Shown: positions 19,646 to 29,816, counted from the stretch's first letter. The stretch: 64,000 nt of DNA from Pseudoalteromonas sp. FUC4 (GCF_008370255.1 NZ_SEUI01000005.1:56006-120005), one strand, 5' to 3'. Numbers and translations are program-made. Notes: generated by a model not told the origin, from the sequence alone.

Positions 19646-19669
19646 AAAAAAAGCGGCCTAGGCCGCTTT
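19646..19669 (-). terminator. Terminator of the porin gene
   Basis: A perfect palindrome AAAGCGGCCTAGGCCGCTTT is followed on the minus strand by a T-run. It lies 23 bases after the porin stop codon. Confidence 0.88.
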
Positions 19670-19691
19670 ATAAATTAATTAGGTTTTACTA

Positions 19692-20858
19692 TTAAAAAGA
19701 GTACTTAACAGAAAACTGTAAGCGGTCTAAATCTCCATCAACGCCGCTTTCAGTTTCACGCTCAGCATGCTTTAGCTCAGCACCAAAAGTTAGGCGTTTA
19801 ACCGGTGAGTATAGAATATTTGCGCTGTAGCTTTGGCTCGATTCTGTCGGATCGCCAGAAATAGCTAATAAATCAGTGTTGTTATCAGCGCTAAAGAATG
19901 AGTATAAGAACGTTGAGCGCCATTTGCTTGTCCATTTGTGCTGGTAAGCAACAAAACCAGAAGTTGAATCAATCGCATCTAGTTCATCGCCATTAAGTAC
20001 TGCGCCATGTGCAACGTTTAAGCCTACGTAACGGCCTAAGCCTTTACCTTGAGTAAGCATAAATTTAAGGTTGTCTTCTCCAAGGTTTATTTTACCTGAA
20101 GCACTTACACCAAATGATGTTTCATCAGCATCAACACCGCCGACCTTGTAAGTAAGTTGACGTGCCAGCGCTGCAACAACAACATTACCCCAATCTGCTT
20201 TGTGAGTATAACGAGCTGTAAAATCAGGTAATGATGCATCATCAGTGACTACCATACCGCTAGTCGTAGAAATTGTACTTTCTGGGTTTTCTAATGAGAA
20301 AGACCATGCGCCAGTTGTATATTTAATTTGCGATTGACGCACAAACACAGTGCCCTCAGCTGGACCTACAAAATCAAGTGTTTCAGCAAGTGCGCCTACA
20401 TTTTGGAAGTTAGACCATGTTTGACCAAATAACCAACCATCGTAAGTAACAAACGCGTGGCGAATACGTGGTGCATAAGAGTTTGACACTCGCTCATTAC
20501 CACCAGTTGCAGAGGCTAAAAAGTCAATTTCAATTTTAGTTTTTACGGTCTTGCCGTTATCCATTAACGTTGAAGTACCAAAGTTAAAGCGTGACTCACG
20601 AGCATGCATATCAAATACAGCATCTGAGCTGTTATCATCGCCCACTGTTAGCGTACTTGGTACGTAAAAGTCACGACCTACGTTTGAGCCTGCAGGCGCA
20701 CCCGCTGAATAATCACTCCACATAGAGTCGAGTTTAATGTATCCACCGTAAGTAAATTCCGTATCACCAATTTTTGCGGCAGTCGCTGCATAAGCAGTGC
20801 TTGATAATGCACATAATACAGCGCTTGCTGCTAATGTTTTTAATGGGGTAAATTTCAT
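19692..20858 (-). CDS. DcaP-like trimeric porin
   Basis: A 388-residue outer-membrane protein with a signal peptide (AYA near residue 24) and repeated amphipathic beta-strands ending in LQFSVKYSF with a terminal Phe. The start of the mature part (GDTEFTYGGYIKLDSMWSDY) and the RHAFVTYDGWLFGQTWSNF segment are typical of the DcaP family, porins that admit small carboxylates. It stands alone with its own terminator and diverges from acs across a 440-base gap; a link with acetate or dicarboxylate use is possible but is inference. Confidence 0.85.
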   Translation of the reverse strand: MKFTPLKTLAASAVLCALSSTAYAATAAKIGDTEFTYGGYIKLDSMWSDYSAGAPAGSNVGRDFYVPSTLTVGDDNSSDAVFDMHARESRFNFGTSTLMDNGKTVKTKIEIDFLASATGGNERVSNSYAPRIRHAFVTYDGWLFGQTWSNFQNVGALAETLDFVGPAEGTVFVRQSQIKYTTGAWSFSLENPESTISTTSGMVVTDDASLPDFTARYTHKADWGNVVVAALARQLTYKVGGVDADETSFGVSASGKINLGEDNLKFMLTQGKGLGRYVGLNVAHGAVLNGDELDAIDSTSGFVAYQHKWTSKWRSTFLYSFFSADNNTDLLAISGDPTESSQSYSANILYSPVKRLTFGAELKHAERETESGVDGDLDRLQFSVKYSF

Positions 20859-21300
20859 TGTGGTGTCCTTTATAGGCTACTTGTTGTTTGTTGCTTTTTT
20901 TTTCATGTAAGGCTGTATTACTTGCTACGAGTATTACTTACGAATAAAAAAGGGTGTTAGTTTCGCTTTTCAATACACATATTGTTTTCATTCGTTAAAT
21001 AAAGCTTTAGCACGTAATACCGCAAATATCTTTATTAAAGTACACAAACACTTTTGAATATGTGCAATATTTACTCAATTACCTATTGGTCTATAAGACT
21101 AAGGTTTTAGAGTTGATTAGTTTGCATTTACTTACATTTAACGCGTTGTATTATTTATGTAAAAAAATTGAAAGCAGGTGGATTATAAACTACAAATGAG
21201 TAAATTGGAGTAGAGTACAACTAAGGTCTAATACTTAATAAAGTACTGCTGAGTAATCCTTGATAAAAGCTTAAGGCAAGTAATTTAAATGGAGACGAAG
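20859..21300. promoter_or_regulatory. Divergent porin/acs control region with repeated GGTCTA motif
   Basis: This 442-base gap carries no gene. Two related motifs lie on the acs side: GGTCTATAAGACTAAGG at 21088-21104 (with the palindrome GTCTATAAGAC) and CTAAGGTCTAATACTTAAT at 21221-21239. Both share GGTCTA followed by ACT or CTTA, and ACTAAGGT occurs at both places. They may be operators for the LuxR-type regulator encoded just after acs. The porin-proximal half is AT-rich with no clear motif. The acs ribosome site GGAG lies at its end. Confidence 0.4.
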
Positions 21301-23241
21301 ATGTCACAAAGTATCTATTCAGTTCCTGCGCATATTAAAGATGCGACTCTCATTGATAAAAATAAATATAATACGCTTTATAAGCAATCTGTTGATGACC
21401 CTGAAAGTTTTTGGGGTGAGCATGGCAAACGCCTCGATTGGTCTACTCCTTACACTAAAGTTAAAAATACCTCTTTTGATAAAGGCCACATCAGCATTAA
21501 ATGGTATGAAGATGGCTATTTAAATGCGTCTTACAACTGTATTGACCGCCACTTAAAAACGAAAGCAGACAAAGTTGCGCTTATTTGGGAAGGTGATGAT
21601 CCTTCTCAAAGTGAGAACATTACTTATCAGAAACTTCATGATGAAGTGGCTAAATTTGCCAATGGTTTAAAAAAACTGGGTGTACAAAAAGGTGACCGCG
21701 TAGCTATTTATATGCCAATGACTCCACAAGCGGTGTATGCAATGCAAGCTTGTGCACGTATTGGTGCTATTCATTCTGTTGTATTTGGCGGTTTTTCACC
21801 ATCGGCTATTGCTGATCGTATTAGAGATTCTGGCGCTAAGGTTGTTATTACTTCTGATGAAGGACGCAGAGCAGGAAATTGTGTTCCATTAAAAGCAAAT
21901 GTAGATGAAGCGGTATCGCAAGAAACTGTAACCACAATTGAGCACGTTATTGTACATCAATTAACGGGCGGTGAAGTTGATTGGAATGACCATGATATTT
22001 GGTGGCACGAGCTAGTTGCTGACTTACCAGCAAAGTGTGAACCTGAGCCTATGAACGCTGAAGATCCTTTATTTATACTGTATACATCAGGTTCTACGGG
22101 TCAGCCTAAAGGTGTTGTACATACCACAGGTGGCTACTTAGTTTACTCATCAATGACACATGAGTACGTATTTGATTTAAAAGAAGACGATGTGTATTGG
22201 TGTAGTGCCGATGTAGGTTGGATCACAGGACACAGTTATATTGCGTACGGGCCATTAGTAAACGGATGTACTCAAGTTTTATTTGAAGGTGTACCCACTT
22301 ATCCAACTGCAGGGCGTATGGGCGAAGTAGTTGATAAACACGGTGTGACTATTTTATATACCGCCCCTACAGCAATTAGAGCACTAATGGCTAAAGGTGA
22401 TGAGCCTACAGCTTCGTCACATCGCGATAGCTTACGTATTTTAGGTTCAGTAGGTGAGCCAATAAATCCAGAAGCGTGGACGTGGTATTACGAGAGTATT
22501 GGTAAATCTAATTGCCCGATTGTTGATACGTGGTGGCAAACAGAAACCGGTGGCATTATGATCACACCACTTCCGGGTGCTACTGATACAAAACCAGGCT
22601 CTGCAACACATCCATTTTTTGGTATTGCGCCTGCATTATTTGATGCTGAAGGTAATACACTCGAAGGTGCCGTAGATGGTAATTTAGTTATTTTAGATAG
22701 TTGGCCATCGCAAGCGAGAACTGTTTATGGCGACCATGAACGTTTTGAACAAACTTATTTTAGCGCCTACCCAGGAGTTTACTTTACAGGTGATGGTTGT
22801 CGTCGTGATGAAGATGGTTATTACTGGATCACAGGTCGAGTAGACGACGTACTTAATGTTTCGGGACATCGATTAGGCACCGCTGAGATAGAAAGCGCGC
22901 TAGTTGCGCACGAAGCAGTAGCAGAAGCGGCAGTAGTGGGTTACCCGCATGATATTAAAGGCCAAGGTATTTATGTTTACATTACGCCTAACGAAGGTAT
23001 AACAGTAAGCGATGAGTTAACTAAAGAGGTACGTAATTGGGTTCGTAAAGAGCTCAGCCCAATCGCTTCTCCAGATATGATTCAATGGTCCCCGGGTTTG
23101 CCAAAAACACGTTCAGGCAAGATTATGCGTCGTATTTTACGTAAAATCGCTGCAAATGAGCACCAACAACTCGGTGATACATCAACGCTTGCCGATCCTT
23201 CAGTTGTCGATGAACTAATCGAGAACAGATTAAATCGTTAA
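21301..23241 (+). CDS. acs: Acetyl-CoA synthetase
   Basis: Acs activates acetate with ATP and CoA to acetyl-CoA. The 646-residue protein shows the AMP-binding motif [19 protein letters not shown], the WWQTETGG segment, the [20 protein letters not shown] hinge and the C-terminal [11 protein letters not shown] motif whose Lys is the usual acetylation target. The second ATG is preferred because GGAG lies ahead of it, while an ATG four codons earlier would include that site in the coding sequence. A LuxR-type response regulator gene follows at 104 bases. Confidence 0.96.
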   Translation: MSQSIYSVPAHIKDATLIDKNKYNTLYKQSVDDPESFWGEHGKRLDWSTPYTKVKNTSFDKGHISIKWYEDGYLNASYNCIDRHLKTKADKVALIWEGDDPSQSENITYQKLHDEVAKFANGLKKLGVQKGDRVAIYMPMTPQAVYAMQACARIGAIHSVVFGGFSPSAIADRIRDSGAKVVITSDEGRRAGNCVPLKANVDEAVSQETVTTIEHVIVHQLTGGEVDWNDHDIWWHELVADLPAKCEPEPMNAEDPLFILYTSGSTGQPKGVVHTTGGYLVYSSMTHEYVFDLKEDDVYWCSADVGWITGHSYIAYGPLVNGCTQVLFEGVPTYPTAGRMGEVVDKHGVTILYTAPTAIRALMAKGDEPTASSHRDSLRILGSVGEPINPEAWTWYYESIGKSNCPIVDTWWQTETGGIMITPLPGATDTKPGSATHPFFGIAPALFDAEGNTLEGAVDGNLVILDSWPSQARTVYGDHERFEQTYFSAYPGVYFTGDGCRRDEDGYYWITGRVDDVLNVSGHRLGTAEIESALVAHEAVAEAAVVGYPHDIKGQGIYVYITPNEGITVSDELTKEVRNWVRKELSPIASPDMIQWSPGLPKTRSGKIMRRILRKIAANEHQQLGDTSTLADPSVVDELIENRLNR

Positions 23242-23288
23242 ATGTGCGTTAAAAACTTGATTACAAGTTGATTCTAAACGTAGTATAT

Positions 23289-23326
23289 CGGCTGTCAGTA
23301 AAGGTTTTAAACCTAACTGGCAGCCG
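23289..23326 (+). terminator. Long hairpin between acs and the response regulator
   Basis: CGGCTGTCAGTAAAGGTTT and AAACCTAACTGGCAGCCG pair nearly throughout, with one bulge and one mismatch. Only a weak T-rich tail (AATTTATT) follows, so it probably attenuates rather than fully stops readthrough from acs into the regulator, whose ribosome site begins nine bases later. Confidence 0.55.
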
Positions 23327-23345
23327 AATTTATTAGGAGTGAACC

Positions 23346-23996
23346 ATGAGTCAGTTTTTAATAGCGGACGATCATCCGTTATTTCGTGAAGCACTAAAGG
23401 GCGCACTGAGCGCAAAATTTGAGGGTTTAGAGGTTTTTGAATCATCCGATTTTGACAGCACACTGCAAGTGTTAAGCGAGCAAGAGGATCTTGATATATT
23501 ACTGCTAGACCTTCACATGCCAGGTAATGGTGATTTATACGGTCTTATTCGTATTAGAGAAGAATACCCAAGCTTACCTATTGCCGTTGTTTCAGGTAGT
23601 GAAGACGTGAATATCGTTTCTAAAGTAATGGGTTATGGCGCTATGGGTTTTATTCCTAAATCATCATCGTCTGATGATATTGCCAGTGCGATTAACCAAA
23701 TACTTGAAGGCGATACATGGCTACCAAAAGAGCTAAAAAACAAAGTAGCTGAAATTGAAGGTGAAGATAGAGAAATAGCAGCGCAAGTTGCCTCATTAAC
23801 GCCCCAACAATACCGAGTGCTGCAATATTTGCACGAAGGTTTACTTAATAAGCAAATTGCTTATGAACTACACATATCAGAAGCGACAGTAAAAGCACAC
23901 ATTACAGCCATATTTAGAAAACTCGGCGTGTACAATCGTACTCAAGCCGTTTTAATTGCCGCAAAATTAAAACTAGAACCGATAGAGCAGGCATAA
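23346..23996 (+). CDS. LuxR-type response regulator (CrbR-like)
   Basis: A 216-residue two-domain regulator. The receiver domain has the acidic pair ADD (8-9), phospho-acceptor Asp55 (LLLDLHMPG) and Lys near 109 (FIPKS). The C-terminal NarL/LuxR helix-turn-helix spans about 150-205 (LTPQQYRVLQYL; NKQIAYELHISEATVKAHI). In Vibrio and Pseudomonas the CrbS/CrbR system drives acs expression, and this gene directly follows acs, so a CrbR role is plausible. The partner kinase is not in the window. A terminator follows. Confidence 0.8.
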   Translation: MSQFLIADDHPLFREALKGALSAKFEGLEVFESSDFDSTLQVLSEQEDLDILLLDLHMPGNGDLYGLIRIREEYPSLPIAVVSGSEDVNIVSKVMGYGAMGFIPKSSSSDDIASAINQILEGDTWLPKELKNKVAEIEGEDREIAAQVASLTPQQYRVLQYLHEGLLNKQIAYELHISEATVKAHITAIFRKLGVYNRTQAVLIAAKLKLEPIEQA

Positions 23997-24032
23997 TTTA
24001 TATTTTAAAAGTTACTTGCTTATCTATGAGCA

Positions 24033-24064
24033 AAAAAATGCCAGCAACAATGCTGGCATTTTTT
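24033..24064. terminator. Bidirectional terminator
   Basis: ATGCCAGCA / TGCTGGCAT with an ACAA loop, flanked by A-run and T-run, lies between the response regulator and the convergent purU. Confidence 0.9.
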
Positions 24065-24096
24065 ATATGTAGAATAATTAAGCAGTTGGAATAATG

Positions 24097-24927
24097 CTAA
24101 GAAAACACCACGGTTTTATTACCATTAATAAATAGCTTATGTTCTGAGGCAAGTTGGAGCGCTTTGCTAAATACAGTTTTCTCTACGTCTTTACCCATTT
24201 TTGCCATCATTTCTGCAGTATTAGCGTGCGTTACGCTTGTTACGTCTTGAAGAATGATAGGCCCTTCATCCAGCTCATTGTTTACAAAGTGAGCCGTTGC
24301 GCCAATAATTTTTACACCGCGCTCAAAAGCCTGGTGATAAGGCTTTGCGCCAATAAAGGCAGGCAAAAATGAATGATGAATATTAATGATTTTATTTTCA
24401 AAACGGCCAACAAACTCAGGGCTTAAAATACGCATGTATTTAGCTAAGCCAATAATATCTGGGTTGTAAGAGGCAATAACATCACCTACTTGTTTATCGT
24501 GCTCTGCGCGAGTTAAGCCTACATGCGATACAAAATGAAAAGGTACATCAAAACCTTTTGCTAAGGGCTCTAAATCAGGGTAGTTAGCTATTACAGCTAA
24601 TACTTCAATATTTAATGCTTGCTCAAATTGCTTAAGCAACACAGTGCCTAAACAGTGTGCCTCTTTAGTGGCGAGTAAAACTACTTTTGTTTTAGCGCCA
24701 TTATGTAAAGTAAGCTGAGCGCCTTTTGGTAATAGTGCTTCTAACTTATCTAAAAAGTCGCTTTGAGGTTCACCAGTTAGTTCTGTACGCATAAAAAAGC
24801 GTTTTGCATCTTTATCTACAAATTCGTTATTACGTGTAATGTTTAAATTGTGTTCATGACACAGGCCTGTAATTTTGGCTATTAAGCCTACATCATCGGC
24901 ACATTGGGTGGTTAGTATATAACTCAT
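24097..24927 (-). CDS. purU: Formyltetrahydrofolate deformylase
   Basis: PurU hydrolyses 10-formyl-THF to formate and THF, balancing one-carbon pools and feeding formate to purine synthesis. The protein has an N-terminal ACT domain (about 1-80; TTQCADDVGLIAKITGL) and a formyltransferase-fold catalytic domain with NIHHSFLPAFIGAKPYHQA and LDEGPI. The start at MSYILTT gives 276 residues, close to the E. coli enzyme; a longer frame would add 48 residues unlike the family. Confidence 0.93.
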   Translation of the reverse strand: MSYILTTQCADDVGLIAKITGLCHEHNLNITRNNEFVDKDAKRFFMRTELTGEPQSDFLDKLEALLPKGAQLTLHNGAKTKVVLLATKEAHCLGTVLLKQFEQALNIEVLAVIANYPDLEPLAKGFDVPFHFVSHVGLTRAEHDKQVGDVIASYNPDIIGLAKYMRILSPEFVGRFENKIINIHHSFLPAFIGAKPYHQAFERGVKIIGATAHFVNNELDEGPIILQDVTSVTHANTAEMMAKMGKDVEKTVFSKALQLASEHKLFINGNKTVVFS

Positions 24928-25059
24928 TTTCCTCATTCTACCCTGTGGTTTATACGTTATTATTTGGGTTTTAGCGTATAAAGCAAGGGCTTTGTGCACT
25001 AATACAGTATTAATCATGTTGTTGAGTATAAAAGAGGTAATAAAGTTAATTGAGGCATA

Positions 25060-25092
25060 AAAAAATGCCACCTTATTTACAAGGTGGCATTA
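25060..25092 (-). terminator. Terminator of the large membrane-protein gene
   Basis: AATGCCACCTT / AAGGTGGCATT with a 6-base loop, followed by seven T on the minus strand. Confidence 0.88.
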
Positions 25093-25106
25093 TTTGTAAC
25101 GTTTAC

Positions 25107-26993
25107 TTAGGCTTTAGGTTCAGGGGATAAGTTTTCTTCTTGTCTTAAATACCCGGCTGCTTCTTCGTCATCTTTAGCTATCGCTTGCTGTGTAGGTATA
25201 GCACGCGTTTGCTGGTTTAATTGATGTATTTGCGATGCATTACCTAAATCACGCTCGCTGGTGATTGAGGCGATAGATTCACGGTCTTTCAAAAATGCGA
25301 TAACGTCTTTTTTGATTGCTTGTAATTGGCCTTCGTCTTTATGCATTTCCATAATATGGCGAGGGTGCTCAAGGTTTTTCATACCCGTTGCTGCAAACGT
25401 AGTAGAAATAACACGAGATACAATAATCCAAGGAGTTATGCTACTGCGCACTAACGTATTTTCTGAGCGCGTACTATCATGAATACCCGTACCAGTTGAT
25501 ATTTTAGACTCAGTAAATGTGCCTTCACATTTAAAATATACCAATAGTGATTCAAACTGCATTTCAGCAAAAAATAAATGAGCTGTGTTTGTTAGCAATT
25601 GCGCAAATGCTTTAATGAGTATACCAATTAGTAATAAGTGAAAGCTTGTCATTAATAGCTCACTAAATTGAACAACATGTTGGTTATTAAATGCTTGTTC
25701 AAAGCTATTAATATTTGCCGCATCAATGTAATGGTAAATATTAATAAACGAATACGCTAAAAATACAGTAAACGCCAACGCAACCATATAAAGTAAGTTA
25801 CCGCTCACTAAAGAAATTAGTCTTGCTAACGAGAAGTTTTTACCTAAATCCATTGAGTGCAATTTAGGTTGAATTTCTTGAATCATTTCACCTTTAAAAC
25901 CGCCTTTTCCTTCAATTTGTTCTTGAAGCTTAGGGTCTAATTCTCTATAAACTCTATTCGGCACTTCTTTATAACGACGATTAGCCATTACTAAGTTATC
26001 AAGATTTATAAAGATTTCGTCTGGATGAACGGATTCTTGCCAGTTTTCACGTAGCTCTGATACTTCAGCTGAAGGTGTCACTGAATTTAAGCGTGCTTTA
26101 ATCATAATAAAAGCAAGCGCGCAGCTTAGAGTCGCGAATATAATAATTGCTATTAAGTACATTCCAGCATGAAGGCTCGGCAATTGTTCAAGCCAGCTAT
26201 CTATTTCTTGTTTACTAATGCGTTGCTCTTTCATTAACCATGACATAGACAGGCCAATAGCGATTGGTAGAATAAAAGATAAAGAAATAATTTTAGCGAG
26301 TGTACCAGTGCCAAGTGCTTCAATGTTTTTTTCAGCATTTCTAGAAATAGGTTTACCCGTAGAGCGCCACGAAAAAAGCACGTAAAACATTAATATTGCG
26401 CTATATACAGGAAATGCTAATTCGCCAGCTTCACCGGTAAAACCAGATAAAGACACAAATGCCACAAGGCCATAAGCAATAAGGGCAACAAGTGTACTTA
26501 CCCATGAGCCAAATAAGCGCTGGGCAACATTACGAATCGGATAAGGTAGAAATAATAACTTAGGAATTAAGCTGTGAAGTAAACGTGATAAAAAACCATT
26601 AGGTTCTTTGAACGTACTATTTTTACGACCAACCAGCATTTCTTCGAGTGATTGTGCGCTGTAGGCTACTTCTTTTTTCTCTTCTTGGGCAGTTGATGCT
26701 TCTGATTTACTGTAGTTATAAGCAAGTGATGTAGGGTGATTTCGACCTACAAAATATTTAAGCGTTGCATAAATACCAGAAGATAATGAGCGAATGCCGA
26801 ATGCTAAAATAAGCATGCCAAACACCATTAAAATCCATCCAGCTGTTGTATCTTCTTTCACTGAGCCCGCAGCAATAACCAGTAAACTAATACCCGCTAT
26901 AGACTCAATGAGTCCTCTTAATGCTGTTACTTTACCTTCCAGTTTGAAGGGGTTTTTTAGTCCAAGATCAATCGATCCGTAATCAAAAGCCAT
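25107..26993 (-). CDS. Unrecognised 628-residue multi-pass membrane protein
   Basis: I do not recognise a family. About eight hydrophobic segments occur: two near the N-terminus (about 30-75), two at about 165-210, one near 235-255, one near 280-300, and two at about 395-420 and 450-475. Between them lie soluble stretches, including a cytoplasmic-looking segment (about 310-385) and a charged, Gln-rich C-terminal tail of about 130 residues. No catalytic or transport motif is clear. The second ATG is preferred because GGAG precedes it. It is monocistronic with its own terminator, between purU and a topoisomerase. Confidence 0.75.
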   Translation of the reverse strand: MAFDYGSIDLGLKNPFKLEGKVTALRGLIESIAGISLLVIAAGSVKEDTTAGWILMVFGMLILAFGIRSLSSGIYATLKYFVGRNHPTSLAYNYSKSEASTAQEEKKEVAYSAQSLEEMLVGRKNSTFKEPNGFLSRLLHSLIPKLLFLPYPIRNVAQRLFGSWVSTLVALIAYGLVAFVSLSGFTGEAGELAFPVYSAILMFYVLFSWRSTGKPISRNAEKNIEALGTGTLAKIISLSFILPIAIGLSMSWLMKEQRISKQEIDSWLEQLPSLHAGMYLIAIIIFATLSCALAFIMIKARLNSVTPSAEVSELRENWQESVHPDEIFINLDNLVMANRRYKEVPNRVYRELDPKLQEQIEGKGGFKGEMIQEIQPKLHSMDLGKNFSLARLISLVSGNLLYMVALAFTVFLAYSFINIYHYIDAANINSFEQAFNNQHVVQFSELLMTSFHLLLIGILIKAFAQLLTNTAHLFFAEMQFESLLVYFKCEGTFTESKISTGTGIHDSTRSENTLVRSSITPWIIVSRVISTTFAATGMKNLEHPRHIMEMHKDEGQLQAIKKDVIAFLKDRESIASITSERDLGNASQIHQLNQQTRAIPTQQAIAKDDEEAAGYLRQEENLSPEPKA

Positions 26994-27303
26994 TGAATTC
27001 TCCATTTAAATAGCACCCCACTTGCGGGGGACAAAGTGTAATTAATCTGAACTTAGGATAATAAATCTATCTCAAGTAGTTATTTTTAGCGCTGAGTCCA
27101 TCAAGTTTAATCGTAATAGACTCGCTGCTGGCGCGTAAGTTCTACCTACTTTTACAAAAACCTAAATAGAATTATTAATATATTAAGTCGTTATAGTTGT
27201 TGTTAGTTTTTATTATATATCAATAATCCTGTTCAGTTTGAGGTTATTTTAAAGTGATACATTTTATATTTAGACGCATGCTTTAAATATAATTGGAGGG
27301 TAA
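26994..27303. other. Gap between divergent genes
   Basis: About 310 AT-rich bases hold the promoters of the large membrane protein and topoisomerase IB. A short C-rich/G-rich inverted pair (CCCC..GGGG at about 27013-27029) is the only structure seen. No ORF, repeat or clear operator is visible. Confidence 0.5.
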
Positions 27304-28281
27304 ATGAAGCTAATTTATGTAGATGATAATTTGCCAGGGATCACTCGTAAACTTAAACATAAAGGTTGGCTTTACTTTGATCCAATCGGTAAGCAAATAA
27401 AAGAGCAAAATGTGATTGATCGTTTAAATGGATTGGCATTTCCGCCGGCCTATAAAAACGCCTGGTTTTGCCCAGAAGAAAACGGGCATATTTTAGCGAC
27501 AGGGTTTGATAGTAAAGGGCGAAAACAATACCGCTATCATCCTGAATTTAGAGCGCAACAAGAGGCTAAAAAATATCAAGCATGTGGAGTGTTTGGTAAT
27601 AAACTTCCTTTATTAAGAGCACGTTTAGAAACAGATTTACAAGGCGATGAGCTTAATATTGAACGTACTTTAGCGGCAGTTGTAAGGCTTATGGATTTAG
27701 GTGCGCTGAGGGTAGGTAATGAACGTAATGTAAAGCAGAATAAAAGTTTTGGTGCTACAACATTACGCACACGCCATGCAAAACTCACGGGTAAAAATAT
27801 TCAGCTAAAGTATCGGGCTAAATCAGGCAAGGAGCGTGAAGTAAATATAACCGATAGAGTGCTTAGCCATGTAATAAAGGACCTACAAGATTTACCCGGC
27901 CAGCATTTATTCCAGTATATAAACGAAGGTGAGCGCACAAATGTTACATCAGGTGAAATAAATCAATACATTCAGCAAATAATGGGTGAGGAGTTTAGTG
28001 CAAAACACTTTAGAACTTGGCGAGCAAGCGTTATTGCATTCAAACAATTAGCTAAAGCTAAAGGGGCGCTTACTTTAAAAAGCATGCTTGATAGTGTCTC
28101 CGAGCAACTCGGTAATACTCCAGCTATAGCACGCAAATCTTATGTGCATCCCGATTTAATTACGCTGTGTAAAGAAGATGAAGATACTCAAACTACGTGG
28201 AGAGAGTCCCTTTCATTACCACGAAAAACGAAGTACTTGAGTCGTTATGAGCGCGGCTTTTTAGCTTTTTTAAACGATTAA
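27304..28281 (+). CDS. DNA topoisomerase IB, poxvirus type
   Basis: A 325-residue eukaryote/virus-like topoisomerase IB that relaxes supercoils by a 3'-phosphotyrosine nick. Active-site residues visible are Arg136 (GALRVGNE), the KxFGxTTL-like segment NKSFGATTLRTRH, the HFRTWRAS motif near 235-242, and nucleophile Tyr280 (ARKSYVHPDL). Length matches bacterial members. It is monocistronic. Such genes are scattered among bacteria, often with signs of transfer, but base composition here looks like the neighbours. Confidence 0.9.
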   Translation: MKLIYVDDNLPGITRKLKHKGWLYFDPIGKQIKEQNVIDRLNGLAFPPAYKNAWFCPEENGHILATGFDSKGRKQYRYHPEFRAQQEAKKYQACGVFGNKLPLLRARLETDLQGDELNIERTLAAVVRLMDLGALRVGNERNVKQNKSFGATTLRTRHAKLTGKNIQLKYRAKSGKEREVNITDRVLSHVIKDLQDLPGQHLFQYINEGERTNVTSGEINQYIQQIMGEEFSAKHFRTWRASVIAFKQLAKAKGALTLKSMLDSVSEQLGNTPAIARKSYVHPDLITLCKEDEDTQTTWRESLSLPRKTKYLSRYERGFLAFLND

Positions 28282-28490
28282 TTGCCATGGCAACTTTACA
28301 CACTTGGGCATATTAATTACATATTCACTAATCTAATTTATTTACGTATAAAATACGAGTTTTTAAAAATCATTAAATTTCAAAGGGTTAATCTGAAAAT
28401 TTAATTTGGCATTACCGTTGCACCTCCAGTGTACTACTTAGTGGTAAGTACATAAGCATTTATCAACGATATTTAGCGAGGAGGTACACA

Positions 28491-29816
28491 GTGAAGAGGT
28501 CATTTTCAAATCAAGCGCTTTCTAAAGCAAAGGGTTTTACATTAAAAACTGCATTGTTTATTGGCATGAGCGGCTTATGCTCAGCACCCACTTTTGCTGC
28601 GAATGAGCTTGAGAGTGTAGTACTCGCTAACTCTTCACTAACTACTTACAACTCACAAAAGTACATGCAAGCTGATGACAGCTATTACTTTGACCAATAT
28701 TCAGCCCAGTTAATTGAGCGCACTGAAAAAGCGATTAATTGGTATCAAGAAATAGTTAACAACGGTGGTTTTACACACTTATATAACGACGAATTGCTTG
28801 AACTGGGCAGTAATAATAAGCAGGTGAGCTTACTTGCACAGCGTTTATATCAAGAGCGTGACTTAAAAAGTAATGTATGTGACGAAGCTATATGCACGTT
28901 TGATAAAGATATAGAGCAAGCTGTTAAGCAATTTCAAAGCCGCCACGGTTTAAAAGTTGATGGCCGAGTAGGTAAGCGCACCTTTGCAACGCTTAACATT
29001 CCCGCAAAAGAAAAACTCGATAAATTAAAACTTAACTTTTATAGAATAACTAACTTTGCTGGCGCAAGTGATGAGCAATATGTGTATGTAAATATTCCTG
29101 AGTACAGCTTACGATTTATAAAAACTGGCGATGTAAAATTAAAAAATAACGTAATTGTAGGTAAACCAAATTGGGAAACACCTGCATTCAGCGACGAAAT
29201 AGAAAAGTTTGTAGTTAACCCTGAGTGGCGTATACCCACTTCAATTGCCACCAAAGAAATTGCTCCAAAGGTAGCCGAGGATCCTGACTATCTTGTAAAA
29301 AATAATATTGAAATTAGAAAAAACAGTTACCTAGATTCGCAAACTGTTAATCCTAACAATATTGATTGGGGTTCTATTAAGCCGTACCAATTTGATCACT
29401 TTTTAGTAAAACGTGCTGGTGAAGAAAATCCTCTAGGAGAAGTTAAGTATTTATTCCCTAACGCTGAAGCAATTTATGTTCACGATACACCAGCTAAGCA
29501 GCGCTTTAGCCAATCAAATCGTGCTTTATCGCATGGCTGTATAAGGATAGAAGAACCCTTTTCGTTAGCGCGTGAGATCATTAAGCACGAAGGAGAGGCA
29601 CAAACACTCAGTCATATTGATAGCGCACGTGACCAAAATAGTACTCAAACGTTTCATTTAGATGAGCCTCTTCCTATTCATTTAGTCTATTGGACTGCAT
29701 GGGTTGATGAAAACAAACTGGTTAACTTTAGAGATGATATTTATAAACGTGATAAAAAAGCACTTTTAAACAATAGTAAACAGTCGGTAATTGCTGCTTT
29801 GTTAAAAAATAAATAA
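28491..29816 (+). CDS. L,D-transpeptidase, LdtD/YcbB type
   Basis: A 441-residue periplasmic enzyme forming 3-3 peptidoglycan cross-links. It has an N-terminal signal-like segment (cut near TFAA, about residue 37), a peptidoglycan-binding domain at about 104-170 (IEQAVKQFQSRHGLKVDGRVG), and a YkuD catalytic domain with SHGCIRIEEP where Cys350 is the nucleophile and His348 its partner. GTG start with a near-perfect GAGGAGGT site. Its stop codon overlaps the next gene by a base; the pairing with a MepK-like peptidase is the same as ycbB-ycbK in E. coli. Confidence 0.9.
   Translation: MKRSFSNQALSKAKGFTLKTALFIGMSGLCSAPTFAANELESVVLANSSLTTYNSQKYMQADDSYYFDQYSAQLIERTEKAINWYQEIVNNGGFTHLYNDELLELGSNNKQVSLLAQRLYQERDLKSNVCDEAICTFDKDIEQAVKQFQSRHGLKVDGRVGKRTFATLNIPAKEKLDKLKLNFYRITNFAGASDEQYVYVNIPEYSLRFIKTGDVKLKNNVIVGKPNWETPAFSDEIEKFVVNPEWRIPTSIATKEIAPKVAEDPDYLVKNNIEIRKNSYLDSQTVNPNNIDWGSIKPYQFDHFLVKRAGEENPLGEVKYLFPNAEAIYVHDTPAKQRFSQSNRALSHGCIRIEEPFSLAREIIKHEGEAQTLSHIDSARDQNSTQTFHLDEPLPIHLVYWTAWVDENKLVNFRDDIYKRDKKALLNNSKQSVIAALLKNK

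Noticed and set aside
27304-28281. Topoisomerase IB as part of a mobile element
   Set aside because: The family suggests transfer in some lineages, but no integrase, repeat or composition break is visible around it.
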